The notes: generated by a model from the sequence alone, not told the origin. 64,000 nucleotides of DNA from Lunularia cruciata (GCA_948567375.1 OX419756.1:39410552-39474551), one strand, 5' to 3'; numbered from the stretch's first letter, positions 1 to 12,631 are shown. Numbers and translations: made by a program.

Positions 1-22
1 TCGTACCGATCAACCAGACAGG

Positions 23-807
23 ATGGCAGCAGCGAATGTTGAGCAGCGTAAGTGTGTTGATTGTTAATGTTTATTTCAATCTGGCATTCTGATTAGAGGC
101 ACAATTTCTGATAGACCTTGTTTTAATAAACGATCCTAAAATTGTGGTATTGGTTTTGATGACCTTTGTTCTTGAGATCGCGTTGTGTAAGATGGGATTG
201 GAAACGATGATGAGCCTCTCGTTCATTGCCGGTGATGAATGTCTGACAGTTGGAAGGTTAATGCACCATAATTCTGTCTCTGTTTCTCTGGTTCTATTCA
301 CCTATAACTATATTGAAGAGCAGATGTTTCTGTAGTCGTTCAATTGGACGCAAGAGTACCGGGACTCCTTGAGTAGATGTGAGCGGAGTCTTTACAAGGT
401 AGCTAGGTAGGGTATAGATGCGCGACATAGCAACGTTTTCTCTCATAATGTGCGTTCTCAATTATGGATGTATCTAGAATCCATGGATCTAAGATGGATC
501 TAGAATCGAACCTTCTCCGCGGTTACTTAGGTCGTCGGTTGTTACTAAATCTCCATCGTAACCTGTAAATCTGCCTTCTCTTTGTATCGGACGAGAAATT
601 TTATTATCCGTATATTTTGCAGGTTGGGCACATTTTGTCGGACAGGATGCTGAGGAGGCAAAGAAAAAAATTCAAGAAGATCATCCCCAGCTCAAGGTGG
701 TTGTCGTTCCCGAGGATTCGTTCATTACCATGGATTACAATACTGCTCGGGTACGCATTTTCAAGGATGCTAACCAAAAAGTAGTCCGAGCTCCAAAGCG
801 TGGTTAG
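23..807 (+). CDS. Potato inhibitor I family serine protease inhibitor
   Basis: Two exons (23..47 and 623..807; GT-AG intron 48..622) encode about 69 residues. Exon 1 is only 25 nt and supplies the first eight residues plus one base. The protein has the family signature: a tryptophan near the N-terminus (W10), an EEAKKKI helix, the VVVVPEDSFIT strand and loop, and the RVRIF strand after the reactive site. By family alignment the scissile bond is Met45-Asp46, so P1 is Met, which suggests chymotrypsin, elastase or subtilisin-like targets. There is no cysteine and no signal peptide, so the protein is probably cytosolic or released on damage. Members inhibit serine proteases of pests, pathogens or the host. 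The window starts 22 bases upstream of the ATG, so the promoter is not visible. Confidence 0.9.
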
Positions 808-1960
808 TTTTTCTACTTCTAAAGTGTCCGGTTCAAGGGGGCAGGATCTGGACTATCGGATCATAGTATGCAGCAGGGAGATCAATGGATTCTCAATTTA
901 TCGTACTATTTTATCTCTTCGAAGGAACTTGCGAGCAACGTCAGCGGAGTTGGTCACTCTTATAGGTCATATCATGGGTTTCCCGTGCGAAGGCACTTCG
1001 CGATATAAGAGCTTAGATTTAGACTTTGGCTGCTTTATCGTCCGCCCACCCTCCTTCCCCTGTGTAATTATGTATACTATTAGTGTATGTTCTTGAGACT
1101 GTATCCAATAAGGACGAATCCCCTTTTGAGCGTCTGTGAGACGACTGACAGTGATTGTTTAACTCATAGCGTTGTGTTGCACACCTGCACCAAACCTAAG
1201 CCTGAATTTAAAGCTTTATTATTTGCCCATCGTCTCAATCTTCATGGTATACTCCGCGTTTATGGCTGCCAATGATGGGATGATTTGATAAATGTATTGA
1301 ACTGAATCGGTCTCAAATTTGTTGGGTTGGCTCAATCTTAGCTTTCATAGAAGGCCACTATACCGTTTTGTTGCCAAATTCGCTTAGAAAGTGGCTGTAG
1401 ACGATACTTTATGATCTGCCCGAGTACCATCTGGGTCTCGAGGAAAGTTTCGTCCTGTGATTTGAAGTTCAAGGACTACTCAGGAATCTCGATGGGCTTC
1501 AGCAGATAATTCTGACTAAAGTGGAAAAGTTTGTCGCATAGTTTATGTAACAAGAGCATATGGTGACAATGTGTTCCTCCGTCTAGTGATAAGTGTTTGT
1601 ATTGTATTGTGCCTTCCTGAGATAAGTTCCTGTTCTTACTTTGCATGGTAATGATGTTATCATGTGCTTGAAGTATGATTAGTTATCATTCTAAACAAAT
1701 AAAATAAAATGTTCAGACAGCGACAATATCTATTTTCATTTGATTAAATAATATAGAGCAAGTTAGGTGCAATCAATTAATTTGAATAAAAATCACGAAT
1801 AAAGTACAAGACTGTATTAAAAAAATTTAAATCACATCAATTAGGTTAGTCTTCGGACCTAGATGTTAGAAGACTTGGGTCCAAAGAAATTTTATTTGAA
1901 AGTGAATTACATATTTGACACTCATGAGTATTTGGAACTGAATTATATATTTGACACTAA
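808..1960. other. 3' flank of the inhibitor gene, no further gene
   Basis: This is the probable 3' untranslated region of the inhibitor gene followed by AT-rich intergenic DNA. Short open frames at 800-1275 have no recognisable domain and no coding-like composition. An AATAAA-like stretch near 1697-1705 could be a poly(A) signal, but its distance from the stop makes that uncertain. Confidence 0.4.
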
Positions 1961-2700
1961 TAAGCTTTCGAAGGGAAGTCGATTCGAGGGGTACTAACAT
2001 TCGCGCAGGTACTTCGGCCCTACATTTGCTGGTATTGATGAAATCGTGAGTGCATTCGAGGAAGTTCAGTTACTTTGGCACTCCATTTGTTGGTATTGAT
2101 GAGGTCGGACCTGCAATCGAGGATGGTTTACAATGGTCACCTTTTGCATCCCTCCGAACTTTAGTTACTTTAGAATTATATTTGTAGGTACTGATGAGGT
2201 CGTACCTGCAATCGTGAAGGCTTACTATGATCGCCTTTTGTTTCCCTTAGTGTTTTAGAATTAACATTCGCTCAGTTACTTCAACACTAGATTTGTGGGT
2301 ATTGATGAAGTGGCTTTACTATGACCGCCATTTGGCTTTCCTTCGGTGGTTTTGTGTTCTAGAATTAATTGAGTCTAAATTAATAATATCTTTCGAATAA
2401 TCGAGGGGGTTTACTATGATCACCTTGTGCGCCCCTATGTGTTTTTGTGTTTTAGAACCCATGCGTTCATAGGACATAAGGCGATGTACTCTATGCAGTC
2501 CTCTTCGAGGAGTATTGACATTTGCTAAACTACTTCGGCCCTACGTCTGGCGGGTATGACATCTTGTTGGGTATTTGATGAAGTCGTATGTGCTTTCGAG
2601 GCTTTCGAGGAAACTTACTTTGACCGCCTTCTGGTTGCCTTAGTGTTCTAGTACTCAATGTGCTATGAACTTGCCCGCAGTGTTTTATGACTCATGTATT
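1961..2700 (+). repeat. Decayed tandem array (~95-bp unit) of repeat module A
   Basis: A phrase resembling TTTACTATGATCGCC recurs near 2127, 2223, 2316, 2409 and 2612. A second phrase, GGTATTGATGA, recurs near 2030, 2092, 2189 and 2297. The spacing of about 95 bp indicates a diverged tandem array. The same words occur in reverse complement at 16000-16190, 37460-37700, 39370-39640, 41850-42070 and 43270-43510 (module A), so this is the same family in opposite orientation. No coding potential was seen. Confidence 0.7.
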
Positions 2701-2895
2701 CATAGCATAGCACATGTGGGGATATACTCTATATCCGGCCCTTTAACACTTTGCTCTAATTCCCCCGTCCTTTGAGTGATTTCCGAAACCACGATCTGCT
2801 TGACTCACAAATCTTCCACCACTTTCGTCTTCAGGTCTCCTACACGATTCCAAACTTCAGCTTAACTTAATTTTTCTTGTCTGGCTCATTAAGTC

Positions 2896-3200
2896 ATCGA
2901 TTTTCCATTGAGATGTTTAGACTTGAATAGCGTGGATATCTTAGGGCAAAACCCCTATTGGGCTTAGCTCCATTTCACCTCTTTTTGTCTCATCCTTAGT
3001 CGATTTTCCATTGGAGATGTTTACAACTTGAATAGTAGCGTGGATATCTTAAGGCTGTCTTCCCATCCTTCATGTGTTCTATGTGAACGCCTTTCCCGCT
3101 ATCGGGGCTTAACTCCATTTTACCTCTAGTGTCCCTCTTTTGTCTCGCCCTTGCTTGGCTCGATGGGGTCTTCGCGTTCGCTTTTTTTCCCCGGTGAGGT
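2896..3200 (+). repeat. Module D, two tandem ~105-bp copies
   Basis: The phrase TCGATTTTCCATTG followed by a GATGTTTA word and CGTGGATATCTTA appears at about 2897 and again at about 3001, a tandem duplication of about 105 bp. Each copy is followed by a GGGCTTA(G/A)CTCCATTT motif. That motif is the reverse complement of the element at 18360-18470, 49672-49775 and 61765-61870. Confidence 0.65.
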
Positions 3201-3365
3201 AATTTCTCTGCATGCGCTGAGTATATATTTCCGTTAATTCGATGTATGCTATTTGTATACAGGTGTTATTCTTAAATTTTATTAGGTTGCATTACTTCTG
3301 TTGATATTAGAAGATTTCAAATATGAATCTTATGAAAATTAGACATTCCTTTTAAAGGTTAGTAG

Positions 3366-4180
3366 GTGTTTTCGAGGAGGTTTATTATTGCCACCTTCTG
3401 TTTCCCTTTGTTGTTTAGTGTTTATAAAGACTCAAGCATCCATAGCGCGAACAGTAATATACTTTATATCCTATCCTCTTACACTTTGCTCTCATTACCC
3501 TGTTACCCTTCGACCAGTATCTGCAGCCACACCATCCGACAACTTTTGCATTCCTTCATTCCCCGGCTAATTCCTTCTCTAATATTTTTCCTTTGATTGA
3601 TTCCTGGTTCGAACTCTCCCATTCTACAGAGGTCCTACCCGACTCCAGCCCACGGTCTTAATCTTTATCGATCGAGTGTAGTAATATATTTTATATCCTA
3701 TCTTCTTACACTTTGCTCTCATTCCCCTGTTACACTTCGACTAGTATATGCAGCCACACAATCCGACAACTCTTGCATTTCTCCATTCCCCAGCTAATTC
3801 CCTCTCTAATATTTCTCCTTTGATTGATTCTTGGCTCGAACTCTCCCATTCTACAATGGTCCTACCCGACTCCAGCCCACGGTCTTAATCTTTATCGATC
3901 ACGCATTGTTTACTGGCAGGCTCTTACATAACATTTCCTATACCTTGCACTCGTTTGCATAGATGCTTTTGTTTCACTTTGTTTACTAGTCTGGAGACCA
4001 TCGGTGAGTATCAATTATGCCTTTGTTACAGGTTACATTCTATGCATTCTACCTTAGGGCTTTAACACTATTCTAACATTGTGAATTATGTACATATTGC
4101 TTCTCGATCATTTGCGTTTCGTGAATTCTGGATAAGCCGTTCTGGGAACTGCTTCTGCTCGGCTCTCGTATACCAGTATA
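3366..4180 (+). repeat. Module C, reverse orientation, internally duplicated
   Basis: This is the reverse complement of the roughly 600-bp module C found at 25.4, 26.3, 36.9, 37.7, 38.3 and 38.8 kb. A segment starting with AGTAATATA(C/T)TTTATATCCTATC occurs twice, near 3452 and 3678, so part of the module is duplicated by about 225 bp. The hairpin end of the module lies near 4120-4175 and has a damaged stem. Short open frames in it are shared by descent with other copies and match no protein family I know. Confidence 0.7.
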
Positions 4181-4309
4181 TCTTGTCCTGTATACATCCA
4201 TAATCGTTTTCATGCAAATGAACGGTTTCTTCGCAGGTTTTATTTTCTGTTCATTTCTTCTTTCGATGATTCGTGTTACTTTTCATTTCCATTCTTTTTC
4301 TTCTATTAT

Positions 4310-4390
4310 GTGTTGGATACCATTGGAGTTTAGCCCCATTTTATCTCCTATGTCTTTTCCTTTGTAAAGCTTGATGGATCTCCCCCTCCT
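4310..4390 (+). repeat. Module D fragment
   Basis: The words TTGGAGTTTAGCCCCATTTTA and AGCTTGATGG match the reverse complement of module D at 18360-18470 with several substitutions. The fragment closes the repeat cluster that starts near 1960. Confidence 0.5.
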
Positions 4391-4649
4391 TCGTGTTGTC
4401 ACACATGTCTATTCTGTTTGATTACCCCCTCTCGTTTACACACGTTAATTATTAGTCTCTGCAGGTCTTTTAGCTTTGGATCAAATCTTGATCTTGCTTT
4501 GATTTAATTTCGTTCTGCATGTTATCGCTCATCACCTTTCAGCATGTGCCTTTCAATTCTTTTCTGTTGATTTGATCATTTCATTTGACAGTATGTATAC
4601 ATTTTTATGCACTTTCAATGGGATCATGATTCCTCGTTCAAAGATCGGT

Positions 4650-7600
4650 TTTTGTTCTCATTTCCCGATATATATTTGACAGTACATTTATAGTAATTTT
4701 TATATGACGAAAATATAAGCGTTTTCCTAAATTAATTAATAATAAATTAATAAAATTAATGTTTTATCGATTCCTACTGGCACCACGTTTATAGACTAAG
4801 AAGATGCGTACGCGGGGAACTGTACTTCTACATGATGACCAAAATAAGACATGTTTGCTTAACTCCACCGTAATTCATGTTTGAACTTCAAGATCCAGAA
4901 TTATATTTGACCAATCGACAAATTTCTGTATATTAATCTGGAATAATATTTTATAATTGTGTAATTTCCGGATTTCTCAAGATTAACAACGATACATTAA
5001 GCAGGTTGAGTAAAACAAGTTTAAACTAAAATGATTACAAGTTTTCACAAGGCCTGCTAGACATGGACATAATCTACTCCTTCAATAAGACGATAGCTTA
5101 AAGATTTTAGTTAATTATAGTTTTAATCTAATTAAAGATGAAAAATATTTATTTAAAGATGGTAGAACTAATTTAATATGAAAAATTAGAAATTTAATTA
5201 CATGACCATTATATTTATTATTTAAATATTTAATTCAACTTAATTTTCATGTAAATTATAAGAGGAATTTTCAACCCAAAGAAAGAGGATATATTGAGAA
5301 TATAAGATGGTGAAACAAGAATATTGTATTGAGAAAATAAGAAAGATAGACCCATCGTCACTAAGAAGGAAGTTTATGAATACTATTCCTACATCAACTA
5401 AAGTAAAATTTGCTAAAAATTAAACTAAAATTTAATATTAAAAATATTAAAAAATGGTTTAATGTGTGTTAATCTCAACAAGCATAGAAAAGGTATTCAA
5501 AATCTGAGTTTCCAATATGACATCAAAACTAATTGCCCATAAGACCTATTTGTAACCTTAGAGACATGAGCAATATCATTACTTAGTGTTGACAGCGGCT
5601 ACAGGGACTACATTTCATGTGCTTAAACTGAGTAACAAAGAGGAAGAAGTCCTTACATTCAGATTTGAAAATTTGGAGTACTATCTACAACATGCAAATG
5701 GATGGACTATGTCCATCCATACCATATTCCATCCATGTAAATGGATGGACTATGATATCCAAGATAACATACATAAAGATAACATAATAATGCTCTAGAA
5801 AAAGTAACAAAGAAGAAGCATATCAATTTTCAAATTTAGTGAAATAGTAAAACAAGCAAGTGCATGGTGATGCTTGAGAGGAACTTGCAGAATGATAACA
5901 TAATATGAGTTACAACACTTCTTGTAATAGATGATAATAAGGATGTAGTTTGTGAGATGATATACTCTTATTATATTTTGTTTATTGTAAATCTTTAGAA
6001 AAGAAATACAAGATGATACATACGGAAAGAATTCTATTCTGATTACGTATCTCTACATATAGAGATTAATCAAGAATGAAAGGTTCAATAATTAAATTTC
6101 AAATCTAAATTTTGGTTAGATGTATAAGTGCATTGATCAAACCATGGAAGTCTATTAGAAAATTTAATCTACATCCTTACATGTATATATATCCATGAGG
6201 ATATTGCATTTCTAAAACTAAATAATTAAAACAATTTTGGTGCCTTTTGATTGAATAGAAATATAGAGATTATGACGTCTATCAACTATTTAGCATATTT
6301 AAACTAAGATTATTAAACATAAAAATATATTTAACTCTAAATAATTAAAACAACTCACAAATTAGATTCCATATGATAGAATAAAAATAGAGAAACAATT
6401 AGATTTTGAACTTATGTATATTTGAAGATGCACCAATCTTCATTCTTGCTTTTATTAGCACCTAATAAGTTAATTTTTATTTATTTAACCTATTTATTTA
6501 TTTATTTATCATATATAAATGTATTTTTGGTTATATTTTTCAAATAAGACTTTAATTAGCTTTCTAAAAGTTAATAGCAAAATCAATGTATCCAAAGTTT
6601 ACTCCTTAAAAGTTCCTAAATGAAATTATTGACATTTGAGTCTATATATTTATTGGATATATTTGGATTTAAATATATGGCACTGGATTCCATTTGGCCA
6701 ATTCAAGGAAGTTCTATAAATGGATAAATATATGGATACAAAATTTATATCTGAAATATGAATTTCCAGATAATAAAATTTTATATGTATTACTTAAATC
6801 TTAAATTTAAAGTTTAAATTATTGGATTAATGGACTGAGTTTGGCTTTACATTTATTGTTTGAATCATGATGAAATTTTGTTTCATCAGTTCACTAAACC
6901 ATATTAGTAAATTTGGAGGCAATATCAATCAATACTTAACATTCCCAAATTCTACAAACTAGAGATTTCACAATGTGGATTTTGAAATCCTTCATTAGGT
7001 AAGTATTTGGAACTTCATCTTTTTATATTAATAGTTTTTATAGAAAAATTTCAAAAATACATAATTAAAAACCTATAACTTTGATCATTACATACAACTT
7101 TTTTAATGTAGATTAGTACATTTGTGAATTTTTTATACCATTTAGTTGATTAAGAAAAATTTCTTATTTACATATATTAATGGATACTTTTAGATTTGGA
7201 TTCAATAGTTTTTAGTATTAAACTTTCACAACAAGGATACTTTAAATACTTTATGTCTATTGATCTAATATAAAAATAGGTTTAAGAAAATATATCAAGA
7301 AGTATATATTAAAAATCCATATATATGTATGCACATTCAGAGCAATCAACCAACTGAAATCCAGTTTTATTTTTTTTAATATCTATCAACAAGTGCTTAT
7401 TATTAAATTTAGATTCCATATTTATCCAGAATTAGGATAGAAAATGTTAATGTCACAAATTTGATAAATCTGGATGTTGGTTTCTGATGATTGAACATAA
7501 GTATAAATCTTAGTGGATTTATCAGAGCCCGTTTACAAATAAGAGTATCTATATTCAATTTTACAAAAGAAAATGATTTACACATATGATATTTTGGTAT

Positions 7601-8740
7601 CAAAGTCTATCGGTTGTTCTAAATGTGAAATTTTATGAAACTTGATAAAAATGGATTCGGAGTTTTATATGAGAAATATATACAAGCATATAGATCTATT
7701 ATCTGGATTGAAATATGAATTCGAATCAGTCCAATAAGCCACATTTTATCTACAATAGTTAATAGTTAGCTTTCTAAAATTCTCCAACTCTATAGATTTA
7801 AATTATTATTCATAATTTTCTTGAGAAATCTTTTGAGAGTGCATGGTTAATGTTTTGTATGCTATATGCAAATTCTATGACATATTTATGTTTCCAAAAC
7901 CTTTGTAGGCATAATGATCTTCACAGATTACATGAAAGGTATATACAGACAGAGTGATAAAGTGATACAAATTATGCCAATCATCAGTGAATCATGAGCA
8001 AAAGAGGGATTCTGGAACGGTAAATCCACGCAATAATAACTATAATATTGGATAAAATATATAAGTAAATTAAGAATTTTTTCCTAATTAATTAAAGTTA
8101 ATTAAAGATCGTAGAATGATAATTTTCTATCTACAATCACCGATCAATAAATTTATTCTTATTATATATATGATATGAAAGGTTAGATTATGAAAACTCT
8201 TCACAGAGAGCAAGAAGTTCATATACTGAGATTTATAAACTCTAATGCATACAAATTATAAGTTCCTTAAGTTTCGATAAGAATTACTCCCATCGTGGCA
8301 TTGTCATTCTTAACTTTACATAAAACAATAACCTTTGCACTGTAAACTTAATTGTGCAAGATGTTGAAGACAAACTGTAGCTCGTGCTTCTTGATTTGTT
8401 CCCCTTAACTTGATCATCAACATCTGTTCGGATGGATACTTAGTGCACTACACTACATTCATCGTTGGTAATCTCTCCAACCATAATTGTATCCACGGAC
8501 TTATGATTTATCTACCTGGGGCCGGCTAAGATAAAGTAAATTAATATTGACAAAAAGAAGTATTACCATATATCAATTCACTTGAGTTTCATCAGCTTAG
8601 ATCAAATGAACAATCCTATTCTCGTAATTGATTTTGTATCTTCTATCAGACCTACTTAACCATAGTTAATCCAGGATTACGAGTAATGTTTAAACTAAAA
8701 GTCATCTCTAATTAGACTCTCTAACAATCGAGTTCCTTGA
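4650..8740. other. AT-rich gene-free block
   Basis: About 4 kb of conspicuously AT-rich DNA with no gene-like open frame on either strand. Homopolymer-like stretches such as TTATTTATTTATTTAT near 6480 are common. A perfect 10-bp inverted repeat with a 3-base loop lies at 5698-5720, and half of it recurs at 5741-5750. I recognise no transposon domain. An old, heavily mutated retroelement is possible but not demonstrated. Confidence 0.6.
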
Positions 8741-9770
8741 ACAGGTATTATGAATTTCACCACTCAGCAATTTGATGGTTTGGAGCCAAAAGAATGGATG
8801 CAAGCTCGCGTTGAAGAAGATAGGGACGCATTGAATGGAAGGGATTGGAGAAACATCTTACCTGGACGTGGACGATCTGAGCAGTATCCCTTAATTGGCA
8901 ATATGGATTTGTGGGTCATCTCGACAGATAGATTGAGACTGCTCACTTCTCGGACTCTAGCATGTCTGTCAGTTCCTCGCTTTTCAGAGACTATTCTCGA
9001 CAACGACTACTGTTGACATATTCATATTCATGACAGTCCACGATATGTGACAAACAGGTCACTAAATCGGACGAGATATTCTTCGACATGAGCAGTGAAT
9101 CCAGGGCGTTTCAACGATGGTCTTCGAAGCAGTCCAGAGCATGCTTGTCGTTCTCGGTTGTGTCAATTATATATCGGCGCCTTTCAACGGTTCTCTGTGC
9201 AGCGTTTAGGTTCAACGTTTGGTCTTCAATAAATGTCTTTGTCAAAAACATCGTGGGCAATTCCCCTATTTAAGTCACCCATGCTGGTGCCGCGCTTCCA
9301 ATGCCCCCAAGATTACCTTTTCCACAATATTCTCTTAAGATTGATGTCTTTCAGATCCTCCCTATCAACCGGGACTCCGCTTGAAATTCGGCACTGATGA
9401 GCCTGGCCCAAAGACATGATGGTGCTGCAAAACGAAATGCGCAGGACTCGACATCAGCACTGTAGTTATGATCATGCGAAACTCACGTTGTCCCCCCTGT
9501 ATTTTTAGCTAAAGAGCTCCAACTCATGCTAACGGGGCGTCCTAAAGTTGAAGTTTGGGGGAGAACTGAATGGAAAGTACTCCTGATTTTTGGAACTGCA
9601 GCGGACAGAAGCTGCGACAGACGAGTTTCCGATAGGAGCATCTGCTGCTGCCGCTAGACTTAGTTACCCTCAGGCATATGTTGTTGTTCTGGTGCAACAA
9701 CTTGGAGATTGAATCAAGTAGTGGAAGGGAGGAGAAGAAGAGTAAACTCGTTACACCTGCTACCATCATT
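8741..9770. other. Intergenic; one unrecognised 88-codon open frame
   Basis: An ATG-initiated open frame at 8750-9016 (+) begins just after an AG that could be a splice acceptor and reads a hydrophilic stretch (LEPKEWMQARVEEDRDALN) before becoming less protein-like. I do not recognise it. It could be an exon remnant or chance. The remainder to 9770 is the upstream region of the DUF1295 gene. Confidence 0.3.
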
Positions 9771-10682
9771 ATGGACGACTCTCATTACCTTGCACTGACC
9801 GCCATTGTTACTATCGTCTATCAGTTCGTGTTTGCAGTCGTGGCTGTGGGACTCAACACCGACAAGCTCACATACTTCGCTGGAACCAGCAACTTCGTGG
9901 GACTTGCAATCCTAACATTTTTCCTCAAAAGTACCTACAATGTTCGCCAACTGGTGCTAACCTGTTTCGTGATCGTATGGGGTCTCCGTTTGGGATTCTT
10001 CTTGGTGTTTAGGATCTTCGACTGGGGTGAAGACAAGAGATTCAACAACCAGCGGAACAGTGTCCTCAAGCTCGCTGCATTCTGGGGCATGCAAGCTCTA
10101 TTTGTGTGGGCAGTGAGCTTGCCAGTGACAGTGGTCAATGGAAGCACCCATGATCCGAGTCTCAGACCCCAGGATTACATCGGCTGGGTGATATGGGTCC
10201 TGGGAATGAAAATCGAAGCTTTTTCAGACCAGATCAAGCTGACGTTCAAAGAAGCTCCTCAACACAAGAATCGATGGTGCGATGCTTTGATTTGGAGCTG
10301 GTCTCGACACCCGAATTACTTCGGAGAGATGTTGTTATGGTGGGGGTTGTTTATCTCCGCGACTCCAGTGCTGCGTGAATGGCAATGGGTGGTTATTGTC
10401 AGCCCGATCTTCGTGTGCTGCACTCTGCTGATCCTTACTGGAGTTCCAGTGCTCGAGGCGCATTTTGATAAAATCTATGGCAGCAATGCGGAGTATCGCC
10501 ACTACAAGAAGACCACAAGTCCGGTGATTCCGTTACCACCATCGTTGTATGTGAAGCTACCCGGTTGGTTTAAAACTATTTTCCTCTTCGAATACCCGTT
10601 TTACAGTGAGGGAGTCCGGGGCATCGAGGAGCAGATGCAGCAGTTTCAAGCTCAAATGCGGCTTCAATCCTCCGCCGTATAG
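9771..10682 (+). CDS. DUF1295 / steroid 5-alpha-reductase-like membrane protein
   Basis: This intronless frame encodes 303 residues from the ATG at 9771. An in-frame ATG at 9678 would add 31 residues; I prefer 9771 because the hydrophobic core starts right after it. The protein has several membrane segments (about 7-29, 41-53, 60-82, 103-122, 136-146, 186-200 and 208-228). It carries the family hallmarks: a W-G-L-R-L motif (70-74) with a conserved arginine and FDWGEDKRF downstream, and the SRHPNYFGE motif (178-186) in the C-terminal domain shared with steroid 5-alpha reductases and isoprenylcysteine methyltransferases. Family members are NAD(P)H-using or orphan integral membrane proteins, probably of the ER. 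The exact substrate cannot be read from sequence. The gene runs convergently toward the methyltransferase gene. Confidence 0.9.
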   Translation: MDDSHYLALTAIVTIVYQFVFAVVAVGLNTDKLTYFAGTSNFVGLAILTFFLKSTYNVRQLVLTCFVIVWGLRLGFFLVFRIFDWGEDKRFNNQRNSVLKLAAFWGMQALFVWAVSLPVTVVNGSTHDPSLRPQDYIGWVIWVLGMKIEAFSDQIKLTFKEAPQHKNRWCDALIWSWSRHPNYFGEMLLWWGLFISATPVLREWQWVVIVSPIFVCCTLLILTGVPVLEAHFDKIYGSNAEYRHYKKTTSPVIPLPPSLYVKLPGWFKTIFLFEYPFYSEGVRGIEEQMQQFQAQMRLQSSAV

Positions 10683-12631
10683 GAGTCTGTGAAGTAGTAC
10701 GACTGTCGCAAAGGTCCCGCATCATCGCTGTTTGCAACTCCGATATTATATCATACGATCTTCGAAGATGAAAGTGAGATATAGAAGTACAGTAGGACGA
10801 TAATTTTTGCAGCGATGTGGATCGTGCGACATGGTAGATTGTTTGTGATCTCGTTTAGCTTCTGCGTTAGAGTGACTCGAAGATTCCGCCACGAAATGCA
10901 TTCATGTGCCCAAAACCACGGTACTTGTGCCTTGAATCATCACTTCATCGACCGTTGGAAAACAATTGTAGCATTTGATGGTGTTTTTCTTCTCCTGTCT
11001 CATTCACGACATGTCTGTAAACATCTTGAACCGAAGTGGCGAGAGTCGATTGAGTTGGACCATTCGGACCCAGTTCATGATTTCAATAGATCTCAATAAC
11101 CCATTACTAAATTTCACGGCTGCAGATATATATATATACAACAGGATGTTGTCATGAGACAGATAGCTGTCCTGGTACCCAAAATCTGGAGGACAAAGTG
11201 ACTGTTGAGAAGGAAATGACCATCTCAGAGATTCGTGGTTACTGTAAGTCATTGAGGTCAGGTGCACCTATGGAGGTGGGATGGAAATTTTCCTGCGAAT
11301 ATGAAAATTGTAGAAGTAGAAACTTCTCCAGACATGAGTTCTGCACATCAATTTTGCTACCAACACACCGAAGACTGGAAGACCTTGTCGTACAACGGAA
11401 TCTGCCTTCTAGTATCCACGACCCACAGAGGGAAAGGGGTTTTTTTGGATACATAAATAGGAGAGAAAGGGGCAAGGGTCCACCGTTTCAACGGATGATA
11501 GTACACAGTACCATTCTTTGTCATACACATTTTCCAGAATACATGCTGGATGCTGTGAACTCCGGCGTTAACTTCGTACTATGAAATTTATATGTGCGGG
11601 ATTGCACACAAATGTCGACATGCGCTGGGAAGGTTTCGAAAATTTTTTAATTTCAGGTAGTGGTTATCTCAAAATTATCTGCACATTCTGTTTGATGGTC
11701 CTGTTTGATGAGAGGAATGCAATTTGCTTTTATCGGCAATTGGATACTTCTTCTCCGGAAAGAAGTTAACCAAGTGAACACTTTCAAAGGTTCTCTTCTT
11801 ACAAAGTAATCATTTTCAATTTTTTCAAGTTGCATTTCAAGGTTAAAATTTTCGATCTTCAACTTCACTTTCCGTTTGAACAAGTACATGAGGTATTTGT
11901 TGCCAAATAGTATGGTTATAAGCCACATGTACAGATTAGTACTACTATAGAAACAGTAAGTAAATAACATTCTGGAGATGAGGCTGTGTATGCGTTGTAC
12001 GATATCTAACTTTACGGTGATGATGCAGATATGTTCGTCAGGGTAAGAACAACGCTGCGTGATCGCAATTTGGCTGGTGCGCACGGGCTGAAGAACAACA
12101 ATTTATTTCCGTATTATAGAGGTCGATACGTATATACGTAAACAAAGTTCGACACTAAAGAAAGATTTTGGGTTTTGCAGGATACGACATCTCAGAAGTC
12201 GGCCACGAGTTATGCTGAACTAAGGTGAATAATATGTACATGCCACGCCACAGAAGTTGGGAGTTGCTGATAGCTTTTGAAATCACGAAGAGGTCTTGGA
12301 TCCTCAAGTCTACTTTTTGGGACTGGAAACTGCACAGATTATGACAGCATGAAAGCACTTACTCACATTCAAGTTTACTTTTGAGACATACAAACTGCAC
12401 TAATTATGACCAGAGGAAAAACGCTGCTCGCGAGTAATATACCCTCGCTTCTGCACAGGTGATAAATCTGGTAACCTTCAAGGTTGAAGAGCTTTTGAGT
12501 GTTTGTGTGTGTCACTGACGGAAATCTAGTATTCTTCAATGATGAAGAGCTTTGAGTGTTTATGAAGATCATGGAGAGAAAGAGAGCAGACGTGGTGTAT
12601 AAACCCCATCCTCCAACGTTGATTTCCACTT
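10683..12631. other. Intergenic between convergent genes, no gene recognised
   Basis: This holds the 3' flanks of the DUF1295 gene (+) and the methyltransferase gene (-). Open frames of 60-143 codons occur on both strands (the longest at 11653-12084 on the minus strand and 11198-11584 on the plus strand). They overlap one another and show no domain, conserved motif or splice context, so I read none of them as a gene. Confidence 0.5.

Noticed and set aside
3590-3625. A GGTTCGAACTC word resembling a tRNA/SINE B box in module C
   Set aside because: No convincing A box at the right distance and no tRNA-like fold; the other copies do not preserve the word.
11653-12084. A 143-codon minus-strand ORF between the DUF1295 and NMT1 genes
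   Set aside because: Hydrophobic, AT-driven composition, no motif, and it lies downstream of the NMT1 stop.
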